NCBI GenBank assembly: GCA_041398845.1
Contig: JAWKTZ010000006.1
Coordinates: 1,364,001 to 1,428,000 of the forward strand
Origin: Fuerstiella sp041398845
GTDB taxonomy: Bacteria > Planctomycetota > Planctomycetia > Planctomycetales > Planctomycetaceae
Direction of reading: 5' to 3'
Length of the DNA stretch: 64,000 nt
The notes under the pieces are model-generated. The model was given only the letters and a program-made list of their open reading frames with translations. It was not told the origin of the DNA and did no database searches. A program made the position numbers and the translations under genes. Below are positions 55,475 through 64,000 of this stretch, one piece after another (positions within the stretch are counted from its first letter, which is position 1; each line of letters opens with the position of its first letter).

Positions 55475-56728
55475 CTACTGAATACAATACAAGAACCGGT
55501 TGGTGCGAAACAGCAGGCGATGGCCGCTGACCGCCGGAGTTGCATTCAGCAGACTGTCGTCATCGGCGAAGACGTTGTGTGCCAGTTCTTTGTACTCCGG
55601 ACCCAGAGCAATCGCGAACACGCCGTTCTCGCGAGTCGTCAGGTACAGACGGTCCCCGGCCAGTACGGCTGATGCATAGACTCGTTCTTTCGTATTCATG
55701 CGTTCCTTGTAGACACTCTCACCGCTGCTCGCGTCCAGACAATTTGCGATGCCGCGATCACTGGACCAATACAGGTATCCGCCGTGGTAGACAGGCGAAG
55801 TAACGTTGGCACCAATATTCGTTTCCCAGATCCGATGTGTTTTCGTGACGTCGCCGTTTCCGCCCATTCGAATTGCCATCGACTGATTCTTCCGGCCGCC
55901 CAGCACATAAGCGATTCCCTCATTCACAACCACACAGGGCACAACGTAGTCCTGAATTCCGTCGCAATTCCAGAGTTCTTTGCCGGTGCCGGGTTCGAAG
56001 CCGCGCACCTGCATCTTGTGGCTCACGATCAGTTCGTCGCGACCGTCCGTTGACGCTGCCACAATCGGAGTCGTCCAGCTTTTGTCGATTCCTGCGATCT
56101 GCCAGACTTCCTTGCCAGTCGAGCGGTCGAATGCGAACAACGCATCGGCTTCGATGCTGGCGTTGATGATTACCAGGTTCTGATAAAGAATGGGAGACGC
56201 AGCAGACCCGAATCCCGCCGTCTGATCGCCAGTTTTCGCCTGCCACAGCAGCTTGCCATCGTGGTCGTAAGCAACCAGTCCGGAAACCCCAAAGTACGAA
56301 TAGACTCCCGATTCATCCACAACGGGAGTTCCGGTGGCGTAGCCATGATCGGCCACTCGCCGAGTTGCCTCCTGTTCCGCTGCGGAAGCGGGCAGGGATT
56401 TGTCCCACAATAGTGATCCGGTCCTGTCATCGAAGCACAGCACATGCAGTTGCAGGTCGTCGCGGTTGCCGGGAGCGTCGGGGTCAAGGCCGTATCCGGT
56501 GAACGAAGTCAAATAAACCCGGCCTTCAAACACAACCGGGCTGGACGATCCGTTCCCGGGAAGTGGCGTCTTCCACGCGACGTTTTCCGTTGAACTCCAC
56601 GTCAGTGGCACTCTGGCGTCAACAGCCGCCGCATTCCCGTCAGCTCCGCGAAAGCGCGGCCAGTCGGCGGACCGAGCGGCCAGTGACGAACAGGACACGA
56701 CCAACACAACAATCATCAGACGCAGCAT
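55475..56728 (-). CDS. exported PQQ-like beta-propeller protein
   Basis: ATG 56728 gives a signal peptide (MLRLMIVVLVVSCSSLAARS), followed by DWPRFRGADGNAAAVDAR, the start seen in many planctomycete PQQ-like proteins. Several blades carry the tryptophan-docking type motif: FDDRTGSLLWDKSLP, YDHDGKLLWQAKTG, FDRSTGKEVWQIAG and FEPGTGKELWNCDG. Such proteins are often scaffolds or quinoprotein-like dehydrogenases; here the residues for PQQ binding cannot be confirmed. Length is 417. A TTG five codons earlier is in frame but less likely. Confidence 0.88.
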   Translation of the reverse strand: MLRLMIVVLVVSCSSLAARSADWPRFRGADGNAAAVDARVPLTWSSTENVAWKTPLPGNGSSSPVVFEGRVYLTSFTGYGLDPDAPGNRDDLQLHVLCFDDRTGSLLWDKSLPASAAEQEATRRVADHGYATGTPVVDESGVYSYFGVSGLVAYDHDGKLLWQAKTGDQTAGFGSAASPILYQNLVIINASIEADALFAFDRSTGKEVWQIAGIDKSWTTPIVAASTDGRDELIVSHKMQVRGFEPGTGKELWNCDGIQDYVVPCVVVNEGIAYVLGGRKNQSMAIRMGGNGDVTKTHRIWETNIGANVTSPVYHGGYLYWSSDRGIANCLDASSGESVYKERMNTKERVYASAVLAGDRLYLTTRENGVFAIALGPEYKELAHNVFADDDSLLNATPAVSGHRLLFRTNRFLYCIQ

Positions 56729-57112
56729 GACAGACCTTGACAATGGAAGAGGGCCAACCGGTGCAGAGACACGTTGTTAGGGGCTATCTGAAAAAGGGGT
56801 CTGACGCCAGCAAAAATGACAGTCAATAAGGCGGCCCGGAGAGGGTCAGACCCCTTTTCCGATAGCCTCTGGTCGCGAATGCTACCCGGAAGAACGCACG
56901 GCTCCAACTGAATCGAATGTGATCCATCTGCTGCTTCTTGTCCCTCCCACATGAACAAGGCGAAATTTTCGAAATTGCTGACAGGTTTTGTCTGGTCGCC
57001 CGTATCCCTTTTACCGACTGAATGGCTGCCCGCTTCAGACGCGGCAGCATTGACTAACAAACGTCCACCACTCTCCCTGGCACGCGTTGAACGACTTCCG
57101 AAAGATACCGTC
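56729..57112. other. divergent intergenic region with an inverted-repeat element
   Basis: No gene is supported. The main feature is the palindromic element at 56779-56871. The frame of the following gene is open from 56951, but the export motif begins only at ATG 57113. Confidence 0.5.
56779..56871. repeat. MITE/REP-like palindromic element
   Basis: Two arms of about 25 bases (GGGCTATCTGAAAAAGGGGT... and its near complement ...ACCCCTTTTCCGATAGCC) with core GGGGTCTGAC/GTCAGACCCC flank a 36-base centre. The arms differ at a few positions. The AAGGGGTCTGAC core resembles small repeats seen in many copies in other bacterial genomes. Copy number in this genome cannot be judged from one window. 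Confidence 0.7.
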
Positions 57113-59839
57113 ATGAAATTCCTGTCTCGTTTGTTTGTTCCCAAGCCACGAAAATCCCGTCGGCGATTGTCTTATGTGGCCACGGAAGCTCTGGAATCCC
57201 GTCAATTGTTGACCGTGGCTTTCAATTTTATCTGGCAGGGAAATATCACGGCTGGTGGGTCAGGTTTTGAACATGGCACATTGGGTCAGGGACGTCGAGA
57301 TGCCCTGGTGGCGGTCGGGCAGCAATTGGGGGCTCAATTCACACATACGGCGACGATCGATGTGGCGGTGACTTCATCAGAGAATGCCAACATTACGACG
57401 TTGGCGTCGGCGGGCAGCAACTCGACGGGAAATGCAAGTGCGCCCACATTTGGTGGGCTAGCGGTGACCAGGAATAAGATCCTGACCGGACAAGATCTGA
57501 ATGGCGCAGGCGTGGGAAACGAAGATGCGACTGTTGATGTCAACTGGGGACACAATTGGGACATCAGCCCTAATCCCGGTAATATCGACGAAACGGAGCA
57601 GGACTTCTATTCGACAATGGCACATGAGCTGCTTCATGCTCTGGGATTTGCCAGTGGAGTTTCTCAGACAGGGCAGAGTCCGTTCCAGGGCCAGGGAGTG
57701 CCTTTCAAGTGGGACCAATTCGATCGATATCTCACCACGTCGGCAGGTGCTCCACTGATAAGCCAGACCGGCGTCATCAATCAAGCGGCGTGGGATTTCA
57801 ACTCGATCGGCGGCGACAGCAGCGTCACCTATGACGGCACACCGGGAGGGTTGTTCTTCAATGGTCCGGCCACCATGGCGGCCAATGGAGGCCAGCCGGT
57901 GGGCCTTTTTACTCCGACTGTCTGGAGTCCGGGGAGTGCTGTGTCTCATCTGGATGATCAGAATCCGACGCTGCAAAGCTCAATGATGCGTTCAGCCGCG
58001 TTCCAGGGCCCGGGTGTTCGCGGACTTTCGAGCATTGAACGGGCGGTTCTTGTGGACCTCGGCTACCAACTGGTTCCGCAGGACATCGTCGTAACCGAAA
58101 CCGCAGGCACCTGGGTCACCGAGGGCGGCCCGACGGACACATTCACCGTGCAATTGGCTTCGCAACCTCAGAATGATGTCGTGCTGACGCTGAACAGAAG
58201 CAATCAGAATCATGTAGCAATTGACCAGAATCAACTGACGTTCACCAGCAACAACTGGAACGTTCCGCAAACCGTCACCGTGACCGGCGTGGATGACAAT
58301 ACGATTCCGGGTACCGGATTCGATACCAGCCGGATTTACATTGACGTCAATGCCGGCCAGTCAGATGCGGCGTATGCCAATGTGCTGACGACAACAGTGA
58401 CTGTTCATAAGTACGATGACGATAATTCTGTGCCACCGACCCTGACTTCCGTTGCTGGAGCAGCCAATTTGACCCCCACGATTACCTGGCAGGCGGTCCC
58501 CGGAATCCAGACCTATGATGTCGTGATTAGTCCGTTTGGTATGGCCAATCAGAATACGAATCCACAGGCGACCATCGTACACCGCATGCAAGGGGTCACT
58601 GGGACGACTTACACGGTGCCGGCAAACATATTGCAGCCAAATACGGCATATCAGATTGAGCTGCGTTCAGAAAACGCCAATGCGCAGGGTGGCCACGGAA
58701 TACCCGTCGGCTTCTCAACGAGGCCTGCTCCGGTCGTCCCGGTACCTGGTGCAGTCACTCTGAACACTCCGACCGGAGTGACCACGGGAACACCAACATT
58801 TACGTGGACGGCCGACGGCAATGCCGCAACCTACGATCTGTGGGTGAATCAGGTTGGTGGACAAAACCAGATCATTCGTCAGCAGGCTCTGAACGGCACA
58901 ACGTTTACGGCTCAGAATAATCTACCGCAGGGACAATATCGTGGGTGGGTGCGAGCTTCCAATGCTGCGGGCAACGGACCATGGTCGGTGCCTCAGGTCT
59001 TTACCATCGGCACGCCCCCCGCGACGATTACGCTGAATGCTCCGACGAATACCACCACGGGAACTCCAACTTTCTCATGGACTGCCATTGCGGGAGCGAC
59101 GCAGTACGATCTGTGGGTGAACCAGGTCAATGGCCAAAACCAAATCATTCGCCAACAAAATATCCAGGGAACGACGTTCACGGTCAGTGCCCAAAACGAA
59201 TTGCCCAATGGCGGGTACCGCGGATGGGTCCGTCCGATAACGGCCGCTGGTCCCGGAGCCTGGTCGGCCGCGACGAACTTCTCAATCGGGCCTTCATTGG
59301 TTGCTCCTGTTTTGAACGCTCCAACCGGCGCAGGGACGGGAACACCCACGTTCACATGGAACCAGGTGGCCACGGCAACGACTTACGACCTCTGGGTAAA
59401 TCAGGACGGAGGCACCAATCAGATTATCCGCCAGCAGATTCTGCCAGGGACCACGTTTACGGCTCAGAACAACCTGGCAGCAGGAACCTACACGGCATGG
59501 GTGCGAGCGGCCAACGCGACTGTGACCGGCCCGTGGTCTGCCGCTCTGAAATTTAACATCGGGACAGCACCAGGGCAGGTGACCGTGAATGCTCCGGTGG
59601 GTCAGACCACGAGTACTCCGACGATTACATGGACGACAGATCCGATCGCGAACGTGTACGAGTTGTGGGTGAATCAGGTCGGTGGGCAAAACCAGATCAT
59701 CTATAACGCGAACGTTCAGGGAACTCAGTTCAACGTCGTGAACGCGCTGCCAGTAGGTAACTATCGCGTCTGGGTTCGTGCGGTGAGTGCTCAAGGGCTG
59801 TTTGGGCCGTGGAGCCAGGTTGTCAACTTCACAGTCTGA
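57113..59839 (+). CDS. exported metallopeptidase with fibronectin-like repeats
   Basis: ATG 57113 starts a basic segment and the planctomycete export motif ALESRQLLTV (26-35, LEPR-XLL type). A peptidase-like domain follows with zinc motif H171-E172-x2-H175-x2-G178 (AHELLHALGFAS) and a methionine near SSMMRSA. A Calx-beta/DUF-like segment (about 325-430) and five repeats of about 90 residues follow (from about 58434), four closely similar with TGTPTFTW, YDLWVNQ, NQIIRQQ, GTTFTAQNNL and WVRA. The repeats look fibronectin type III-like and may bind sugar or protein. A secreted proteolytic or adhesive role is inferred. Confidence 0.87.
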   Translation: MKFLSRLFVPKPRKSRRRLSYVATEALESRQLLTVAFNFIWQGNITAGGSGFEHGTLGQGRRDALVAVGQQLGAQFTHTATIDVAVTSSENANITTLASAGSNSTGNASAPTFGGLAVTRNKILTGQDLNGAGVGNEDATVDVNWGHNWDISPNPGNIDETEQDFYSTMAHELLHALGFASGVSQTGQSPFQGQGVPFKWDQFDRYLTTSAGAPLISQTGVINQAAWDFNSIGGDSSVTYDGTPGGLFFNGPATMAANGGQPVGLFTPTVWSPGSAVSHLDDQNPTLQSSMMRSAAFQGPGVRGLSSIERAVLVDLGYQLVPQDIVVTETAGTWVTEGGPTDTFTVQLASQPQNDVVLTLNRSNQNHVAIDQNQLTFTSNNWNVPQTVTVTGVDDNTIPGTGFDTSRIYIDVNAGQSDAAYANVLTTTVTVHKYDDDNSVPPTLTSVAGAANLTPTITWQAVPGIQTYDVVISPFGMANQNTNPQATIVHRMQGVTGTTYTVPANILQPNTAYQIELRSENANAQGGHGIPVGFSTRPAPVVPVPGAVTLNTPTGVTTGTPTFTWTADGNAATYDLWVNQVGGQNQIIRQQALNGTTFTAQNNLPQGQYRGWVRASNAAGNGPWSVPQVFTIGTPPATITLNAPTNTTTGTPTFSWTAIAGATQYDLWVNQVNGQNQIIRQQNIQGTTFTVSAQNELPNGGYRGWVRPITAAGPGAWSAATNFSIGPSLVAPVLNAPTGAGTGTPTFTWNQVATATTYDLWVNQDGGTNQIIRQQILPGTTFTAQNNLAAGTYTAWVRAANATVTGPWSAALKFNIGTAPGQVTVNAPVGQTTSTPTITWTTDPIANVYELWVNQVGGQNQIIYNANVQGTQFNVVNALPVGNYRVWVRAVSAQGLFGPWSQVVNFTV

Positions 59840-60066
59840 TCACTGGCTAGCGTCTAAGTGAGAACAAATGAACAGTTCCGTGACACGTGGCGTCGGTTGC
59901 GAAGTTACGAGACGTTTGGCGGCGACACGATTTATAGATGGAAGGGCTCTGCAGAATTTGACGAAAACGCTTTTCGGATCTGGAATTTCGTGTTTATGAT
60001 GAAGTCACGAGCGGTCGCGGATAACCGTATTTCTCACTTCTTCATGGTGCAACGATCCAGGGGCCA

Positions 60067-60639
60067 ATGGATTCTACATCGGTCAGTTTGCTGCAGCGGA
60101 TTCGTCGTCCCGATGACGACGCGTCTTGGCAGCGATTTGTGAACTTGTATACGCCGATGATTTATCGTTGGGGCTGCGACATCGGTTTGCCGCGCACCGA
60201 CGCCGCCGACATGGTGCAGGACGTGTTTTTAAAAATCCTGCAAGCCATGCCGACATTCAAATACGAGATGACCGGCAGTTTCCGAGCATGGCTGAAGACT
60301 GTCACTGTCAATTGCGGTCGTGACTTCTTACGACGCCGGGTTACTCGAGAAGCATCCCTTCGGCACGGCAACACGGCCACGGCTGTGGCGGTCGACCACG
60401 TCGAATTCATTTCAACCGGTGAATACAACGATCTGCTGATCCGGAGAGCGTTGCACTGCATGCAGTCAGAATTCGAACCAACTACCTGGAAAGCGTGCTG
60501 GCAGTTTGTCGTCGAAGATCGGTCGGCCGCAGACGTTGCCGAGTCTCTGGGCATCACGCCCAACGCGGTTTACCTGGCCAAGTCCCGTGTGCTCCGACGT
60601 TTGCGCAGCGAACTCAGCGGCTTGATCGAGGACAATTAG
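60067..60639 (+). CDS. ECF sigma factor, planctomycete type
   Basis: The 190-residue product has region 2 (SWQRFVNLYTPMIYRWGC, AADMVQDVFLKILQAMPTF, FRAWLKTVTVNCGRDFLRRR) and region 4 (RSAADVAESLGITPNAVYLA, SRVLRRLRSEL). No conserved region 3 is present, as expected. ECF factors of this group often sit directly before a protein kinase; here the kinase begins 18 bases downstream and its N-terminus may act as the sensor. ATG 60067 gives the typical start MDSTSVSLLQRIR. Target promoters are unknown. Confidence 0.93.
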   Translation: MDSTSVSLLQRIRRPDDDASWQRFVNLYTPMIYRWGCDIGLPRTDAADMVQDVFLKILQAMPTFKYEMTGSFRAWLKTVTVNCGRDFLRRRVTREASLRHGNTATAVAVDHVEFISTGEYNDLLIRRALHCMQSEFEPTTWKACWQFVVEDRSAADVAESLGITPNAVYLAKSRVLRRLRSELSGLIEDN

Positions 60640-60657
60640 TGCAACGAGCCTTTTGTT

Positions 60658-63105
60658 ATGCCCGGTTCGGGCCTGCGAGAACCTGCCCTTCAGGCGTGTT
60701 GCCTGCGTTGTCGTTGTTCACTTCCACACAGAATCGAAAGTCCAGTGTATACGCTCACGACATGCCCCGATGCGACCGTATTGAGAAAACACCTGTTGGG
60801 GCGAACCTTTGGTGTTGCCGCGCGACAGTTGGATCAGCATTTTGAGAACTGTCCTCATTGTTTGAACGTCGCCGCCGAAATTGATTCGACCGATGAATGT
60901 GTTCAACGACTCGCGGCGGCCGTAGATTCTGATATTGCTGATACCGCCGATGTCACCGACGCTATCGAACGCGTCCGCGCCCTTCGTGCGACGCTGGATA
61001 CTCATGGCCCGCCACAAACCGCAGTCGACGGCCACCATCTTTTTCCGTGGGCAACGTCGTCGGCCAGGACAGATCGCCCCGGTGACGCCCTCGATATCGT
61101 TGTCGCGCAGTTCGACCTGCCACATTCGCCTGAAGAACTCGGCCGCGTTCATCGCTACCGCGTGCTGGAGGTAATCGGTCGTGGCGGTATGGCGTTTGTG
61201 TTTAGAGCTGAGGATGTCCGGCTGCAGCGACGTGTTGCTCTGAAGGTGATGCGGCCCGGGCTTGCGGCTTGTAATTCTGAGCGGCGGCGGTTTCTTCGAG
61301 AAGCTCGGGCCGCAGCCGCCATTCAAAACGACCATGTGGCAACCGTGCTGGATGTGGGCGAGACCAACGGCATCATTTGGCTGGCGATGCCGCTGCTGGT
61401 TGGAGAAACTCTGCAGCAGCGGCTGGATCGAGACCATCGCCTGCCGCAGGAGGATGTCATTCGCATCGGCAAAGAACTTGCCTCTGGTCTGCAGGCAGCG
61501 CATGCCAAAGGGTTGATTCATCGAGACATCAAACCGGATAACATCTGGCTGGAAGGCCACGAAGCAAGAGTCAAAATTCTGGATTTTGGTCTGGTTTGTC
61601 CTGCCGGGATTGAGGCCGAGCTCACGCGTGACGGCTCGATTCCCGGCACGCCGCGATACATGGCTCCGGAACAGGCATCCACGATGCCCGTCGATCATCG
61701 TTGCGATCTGTTCAGCCTGGGGTCCGTCCTGTATCGGGCCGTGACGGGCCATTCGCCGTTCTCCGGGAAAACGGGCATGGAATGCATCGCGGCGATGATG
61801 ACAGAATCTGAAAAGCCTGCTCATTGTGTCGCTGATCGTGTGTCGAGAGAGTTTTCCGGATTGATTTCACGACTGCTTGCGAAGAATCCTGATGATCGGC
61901 CTCAAAGTGCGTTCGAGGTACAGAATCAGCTCGCTCACATTGGGAACGGAAACGGCATTGGCTCATGGAAAAGTACATTTTCGAGTTTCCGCAGAGCTGC
62001 CGTCGGTCTCTTGCTGATCGCAGTGATCCTGACGTTGAAATACACCGGAGGAGGAGAGACGAGAATTGATGTTTCGGCCCCTGATGGCAAAGTTTCTGAA
62101 CTGATGATCGACATATCGTCATCTCGCGAAATCGAATCCATCGCCATCACGGGCGAAGATCCGAGCGACGCAGTATCGTCGGTTGCTGCGGAGTCCGAAT
62201 TGACGAGTCGGCAGAAAGTCCTGAACGTTCTGGCAGCCGGTGGGCAATGCATAGTCGTTGACCAGTCCGGAAACGAAATCGCCTGCGTCGAGGAACAAAA
62301 TATTCCGGTTGAACCGTTTGACATCGTCGAAGTCCACGTGAGGGACAATCCAGCATTTGACGTTGAGGTCCTGCGTCAACTGGAGCTCATTGAAGAGCTC
62401 CGATGTCTTGATTTTTGGGGGTCCAATGTGACGGACGCCGACATGGTTCAGATTCTGGCCTTTTCCCAGCTTTCCCGGCTGGAGTTTTCGGGAGCTGCGA
62501 TTTCTGATCAAGGGATGATCGGCATCGAGAAGCTGACCAGTCTCAGAAAACTCACCCTCCGCAGCACGAGGGTCGGGGACACGACGCTCACACGACTTGC
62601 TCAGTTACCACATCTTGAATACCTGGATATCGCTCACACAGACATATCGCTCGAAGGCCTGCGAGAAGCGAGTCAATCGCTGTCGCTGTCGAATTTGGGG
62701 ATTGGCGGCCCTGTGATCGACAACAAGGCATTGGAAATCGTAGGCGACATGGAGCTTCGGAGCCTGGGACTCATCTTCCCCTCTGTGGCGGACGATCACG
62801 GAATCGAGCATCTGGTAAAGATCTCTGAATTGCGTTCTCTCGATTTGACGGGGATCAATGTGACCGATGCCGGTATGGCCCACGTAAGCAGGTTTCCGGT
62901 TTTGGATCAACTTTTTCTGCGGGACACACGCATCACAGACGCCTGCATCTCGGACCTTGCCAATATGTCGGCGTTGCGTCGACTGATTATCAATCACGGT
63001 GATCTGACAGACTCGGCGATCACTGAGTTGCGCGAGCGACTTCCCGATTGCACCGTCTTCGTGGAAGGCGTACCGCAGGATTTGTCCGGTCTCACCGCAG
63101 AGTAG
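60658..63105 (+). CDS. serine/threonine kinase with zinc-binding start and C-terminal LRRs
   Basis: N-terminal residues 35-75 (CPDATVLRKHLLG, HFENCPHC) resemble a zinc-binding anti-sigma module. The kinase domain (about 165-440) is complete: IGRGGMAFVFRAED, ALKVM, HRDIKPDNIW, ILDFGL, GTPRYMAPEQ and DLFSLGSVLY. One membrane helix (AAVGLLLIAVILTL) follows near 462, then an outer part with leucine-rich repeats (from about 575, LRKLTLRSTRVGDTTLTRL). The outer repeats may sense a ligand and the kinase may control the adjacent ECF sigma factor. GTG 60745 is an alternative start. Confidence 0.9.
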   Translation: MPGSGLREPALQACCLRCRCSLPHRIESPVYTLTTCPDATVLRKHLLGRTFGVAARQLDQHFENCPHCLNVAAEIDSTDECVQRLAAAVDSDIADTADVTDAIERVRALRATLDTHGPPQTAVDGHHLFPWATSSARTDRPGDALDIVVAQFDLPHSPEELGRVHRYRVLEVIGRGGMAFVFRAEDVRLQRRVALKVMRPGLAACNSERRRFLREARAAAAIQNDHVATVLDVGETNGIIWLAMPLLVGETLQQRLDRDHRLPQEDVIRIGKELASGLQAAHAKGLIHRDIKPDNIWLEGHEARVKILDFGLVCPAGIEAELTRDGSIPGTPRYMAPEQASTMPVDHRCDLFSLGSVLYRAVTGHSPFSGKTGMECIAAMMTESEKPAHCVADRVSREFSGLISRLLAKNPDDRPQSAFEVQNQLAHIGNGNGIGSWKSTFSSFRRAAVGLLLIAVILTLKYTGGGETRIDVSAPDGKVSELMIDISSSREIESIAITGEDPSDAVSSVAAESELTSRQKVLNVLAAGGQCIVVDQSGNEIACVEEQNIPVEPFDIVEVHVRDNPAFDVEVLRQLELIEELRCLDFWGSNVTDADMVQILAFSQLSRLEFSGAAISDQGMIGIEKLTSLRKLTLRSTRVGDTTLTRLAQLPHLEYLDIAHTDISLEGLREASQSLSLSNLGIGGPVIDNKALEIVGDMELRSLGLIFPSVADDHGIEHLVKISELRSLDLTGINVTDAGMAHVSRFPVLDQLFLRDTRITDACISDLANMSALRRLIINHGDLTDSAITELRERLPDCTVFVEGVPQDLSGLTAE

Positions 63106-63385
63106 ATTTCGTGAAGATCTGACGCAGCCGCCGTGCGGATCGACCAGCAAGATGCTCTGCCTACCACGGGCAATCTGTGGGAGAACTGGAATGGGCAGGG
63201 CGAGAAACGGATTTAATGCGATTCGGGTTGGATGTACATCACTCCGGATGGAGGTTTGTACGCGGCGCCCACGGGGCGGTTCGCCGCAGTTCATTGGCAA
63301 ACCTGTCGGCGTTCTCCGAAGGATCATCTTCCGAAAGCCGCCGGGGTTTTCTGTTCCGCGGCAAAAATGTTGCCACCCTGGCCGC

Positions 63386-64000
63386 TCATTTCTTCCTGAC
63401 GGGTGTTCGTTGAAGTTCTTCCCGACGAGCTTTCTGGACTGGATCGGCTTTGTGAGTAACCTCGATGTGCCGTTCCAGTGGCTGTTTCAGCAGCGTGAAG
63501 CGGCTTCTTGCGTCTCCCTGCAACCCCTCTGTCGCCAATGGTGATTGTTCCAGCAAATCGCTGCGCGTGTCGAAGTAGCGTCCGTCGGAATAAAGTTTGA
63601 AGTGCTGTGTCCTGACATGCTGCGTTGCCTTCTCACGCACCCCGTCACGGTGATACCAGCAGTAGACGGTGTCACGGTGAGGCACCGCAGTGGCTGAGAG
63701 AAGGGTGGGACGAAAACTGTATCCGTCGAGTGTCCATTGGGAGCGATCCATGCTGAGTCCCGCAACATCGGCGAGTGTGGGCAGTATGTCGGTGAAATCC
63801 ACAAGGTTGCGTGTGACGCTGCCGGCGGGAATCGTGCCTGGCCAGTGAGCGATCATGGGGACATGCGTGCCGTTATCGGTTGTGCTGCCTTTGCCTCCGG
63901 GATAGCTCGTTCCGTTCAGCAGAGACGTGATCTTCGGGTGAGTCCCATTGTCGCCGGTGAAGATGACCAGCGTGTTTTTGCTCAAACCGTTCTCTTCGAC
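63386..64000 (-). CDS. sulfatase, C-terminal part; 5' end outside window
   Basis: The frame is open to the last base, so the N-terminus with the formylglycine site is not visible. The retained 204 residues show TLVIFTGDNGTHP, the metal-binding FTGDNG motif, then NGTHVPMIAHWPGTIPAG, DFTDILPTLADVAG and YHRDGVREKATQHV with FKLYSDGRYFD, all typical of family S1 sulfatases. Such enzymes remove sulfate from algal and other polysaccharides and are numerous in marine planctomycetes. It converges with the kinase gene. Confidence 0.93.
   Translation of the reverse strand, partial: VEENGLSKNTLVIFTGDNGTHPKITSLLNGTSYPGGKGSTTDNGTHVPMIAHWPGTIPAGSVTRNLVDFTDILPTLADVAGLSMDRSQWTLDGYSFRPTLLSATAVPHRDTVYCWYHRDGVREKATQHVRTQHFKLYSDGRYFDTRSDLLEQSPLATEGLQGDARSRFTLLKQPLERHIEVTHKADPVQKARREELQRTPVRKK

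Noticed and set aside
57334..57976. Minus-strand frames opposite the metallopeptidase domain
   Set aside because: They mirror the conserved peptidase domain on the other strand and have no motif of their own.
60718..61824. A 368-codon open frame on the minus strand inside the kinase gene
   Set aside because: It is entirely antisense to the conserved kinase domain, has no family motif or leader, and mirrors the codon bias of the real gene.

Overview
The window is almost certainly a chromosomal segment of a planctomycete (order Planctomycetales or a close relative). The support is a set of lineage-typical families found together: a DUF1501 protein with a twin-arginine-like leader, a DUF1559 pseudopilin, an extracellular protein with the LESRQLL form of the LEPR-XLL export motif, a ThuA-like protein, a sulfatase, a PQQ-like propeller, an ECF sigma factor next to a serine/threonine kinase with leucine-rich repeats, and many exported proteins of unknown function. 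Coding density is moderate and most genes sit alone or in runs of two to four. No species can be named from the sequence alone.

Layout. 1-7.3 kb: end of a ThuA-like gene, a large exported unknown, a ceramidase-like/galactonate-dehydratase-like pair on the minus strand, and a leucine-rich-repeat lipoprotein. 7.6-11.3 kb: a thioredoxin-trypsin fusion gene and a complete insertion sequence (9585-11297) with matching ends and a 9-bp target duplication. 11.3-21 kb: smpB, the housekeeping sigma factor, an FtsB-like membrane protein beside eno, an aminotransferase, an isochorismatase-like hydrolase, an exported unknown and dapF. 21.5-27.5 kb: a DUF374 acyltransferase, a PAS-GAF-receiver protein, csrA, an OleC-like ligase, a GNAT acetyltransferase and tRNA-Arg(CCG). 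27.7-35.6 kb: DUF1501 protein, larB overlapping vsr, a monofunctional GlmU-like uridylyltransferase, leuB, a multi-pass membrane protein and an FHA-EAL protein.

35.7-42.8 kb: a minus-strand run of three envelope proteins, two of them paralogous and one with a DUF11 domain, then a LolA-like protein, a von Willebrand A protein and a XerC/XerD-type recombinase. 43.4-50.9 kb: a possibly frameshifted unknown, then four tightly packed genes (pseudopilin, propeller-like membrane protein, two GT-C-like membrane proteins with overlapping stop/start codons), then a rhomboid-like protein with a C-terminal zinc ribbon. 50.9-64 kb: an M1 peptidase fused to a predicted outer-membrane beta-barrel, a protein of four tandem 35-residue repeats, a PQQ-like propeller, an exported metallopeptidase with fibronectin-like repeats, the ECF sigma/kinase pair, and the C-terminal part of a sulfatase leaving the window.

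The most notable points are the intact insertion sequence with a frameshift at a T7-C3 tract, the thioredoxin-trypsin fusion, the M1 peptidase-barrel fusion, the four-repeat protein with a large imperfect hairpin just after its stop codon, the envelope lipoprotein operon, and a perfect 8-bp-arm inverted repeat upstream of the OleC-like gene. No CRISPR array, rRNA, prophage or recognisable defence island was seen.
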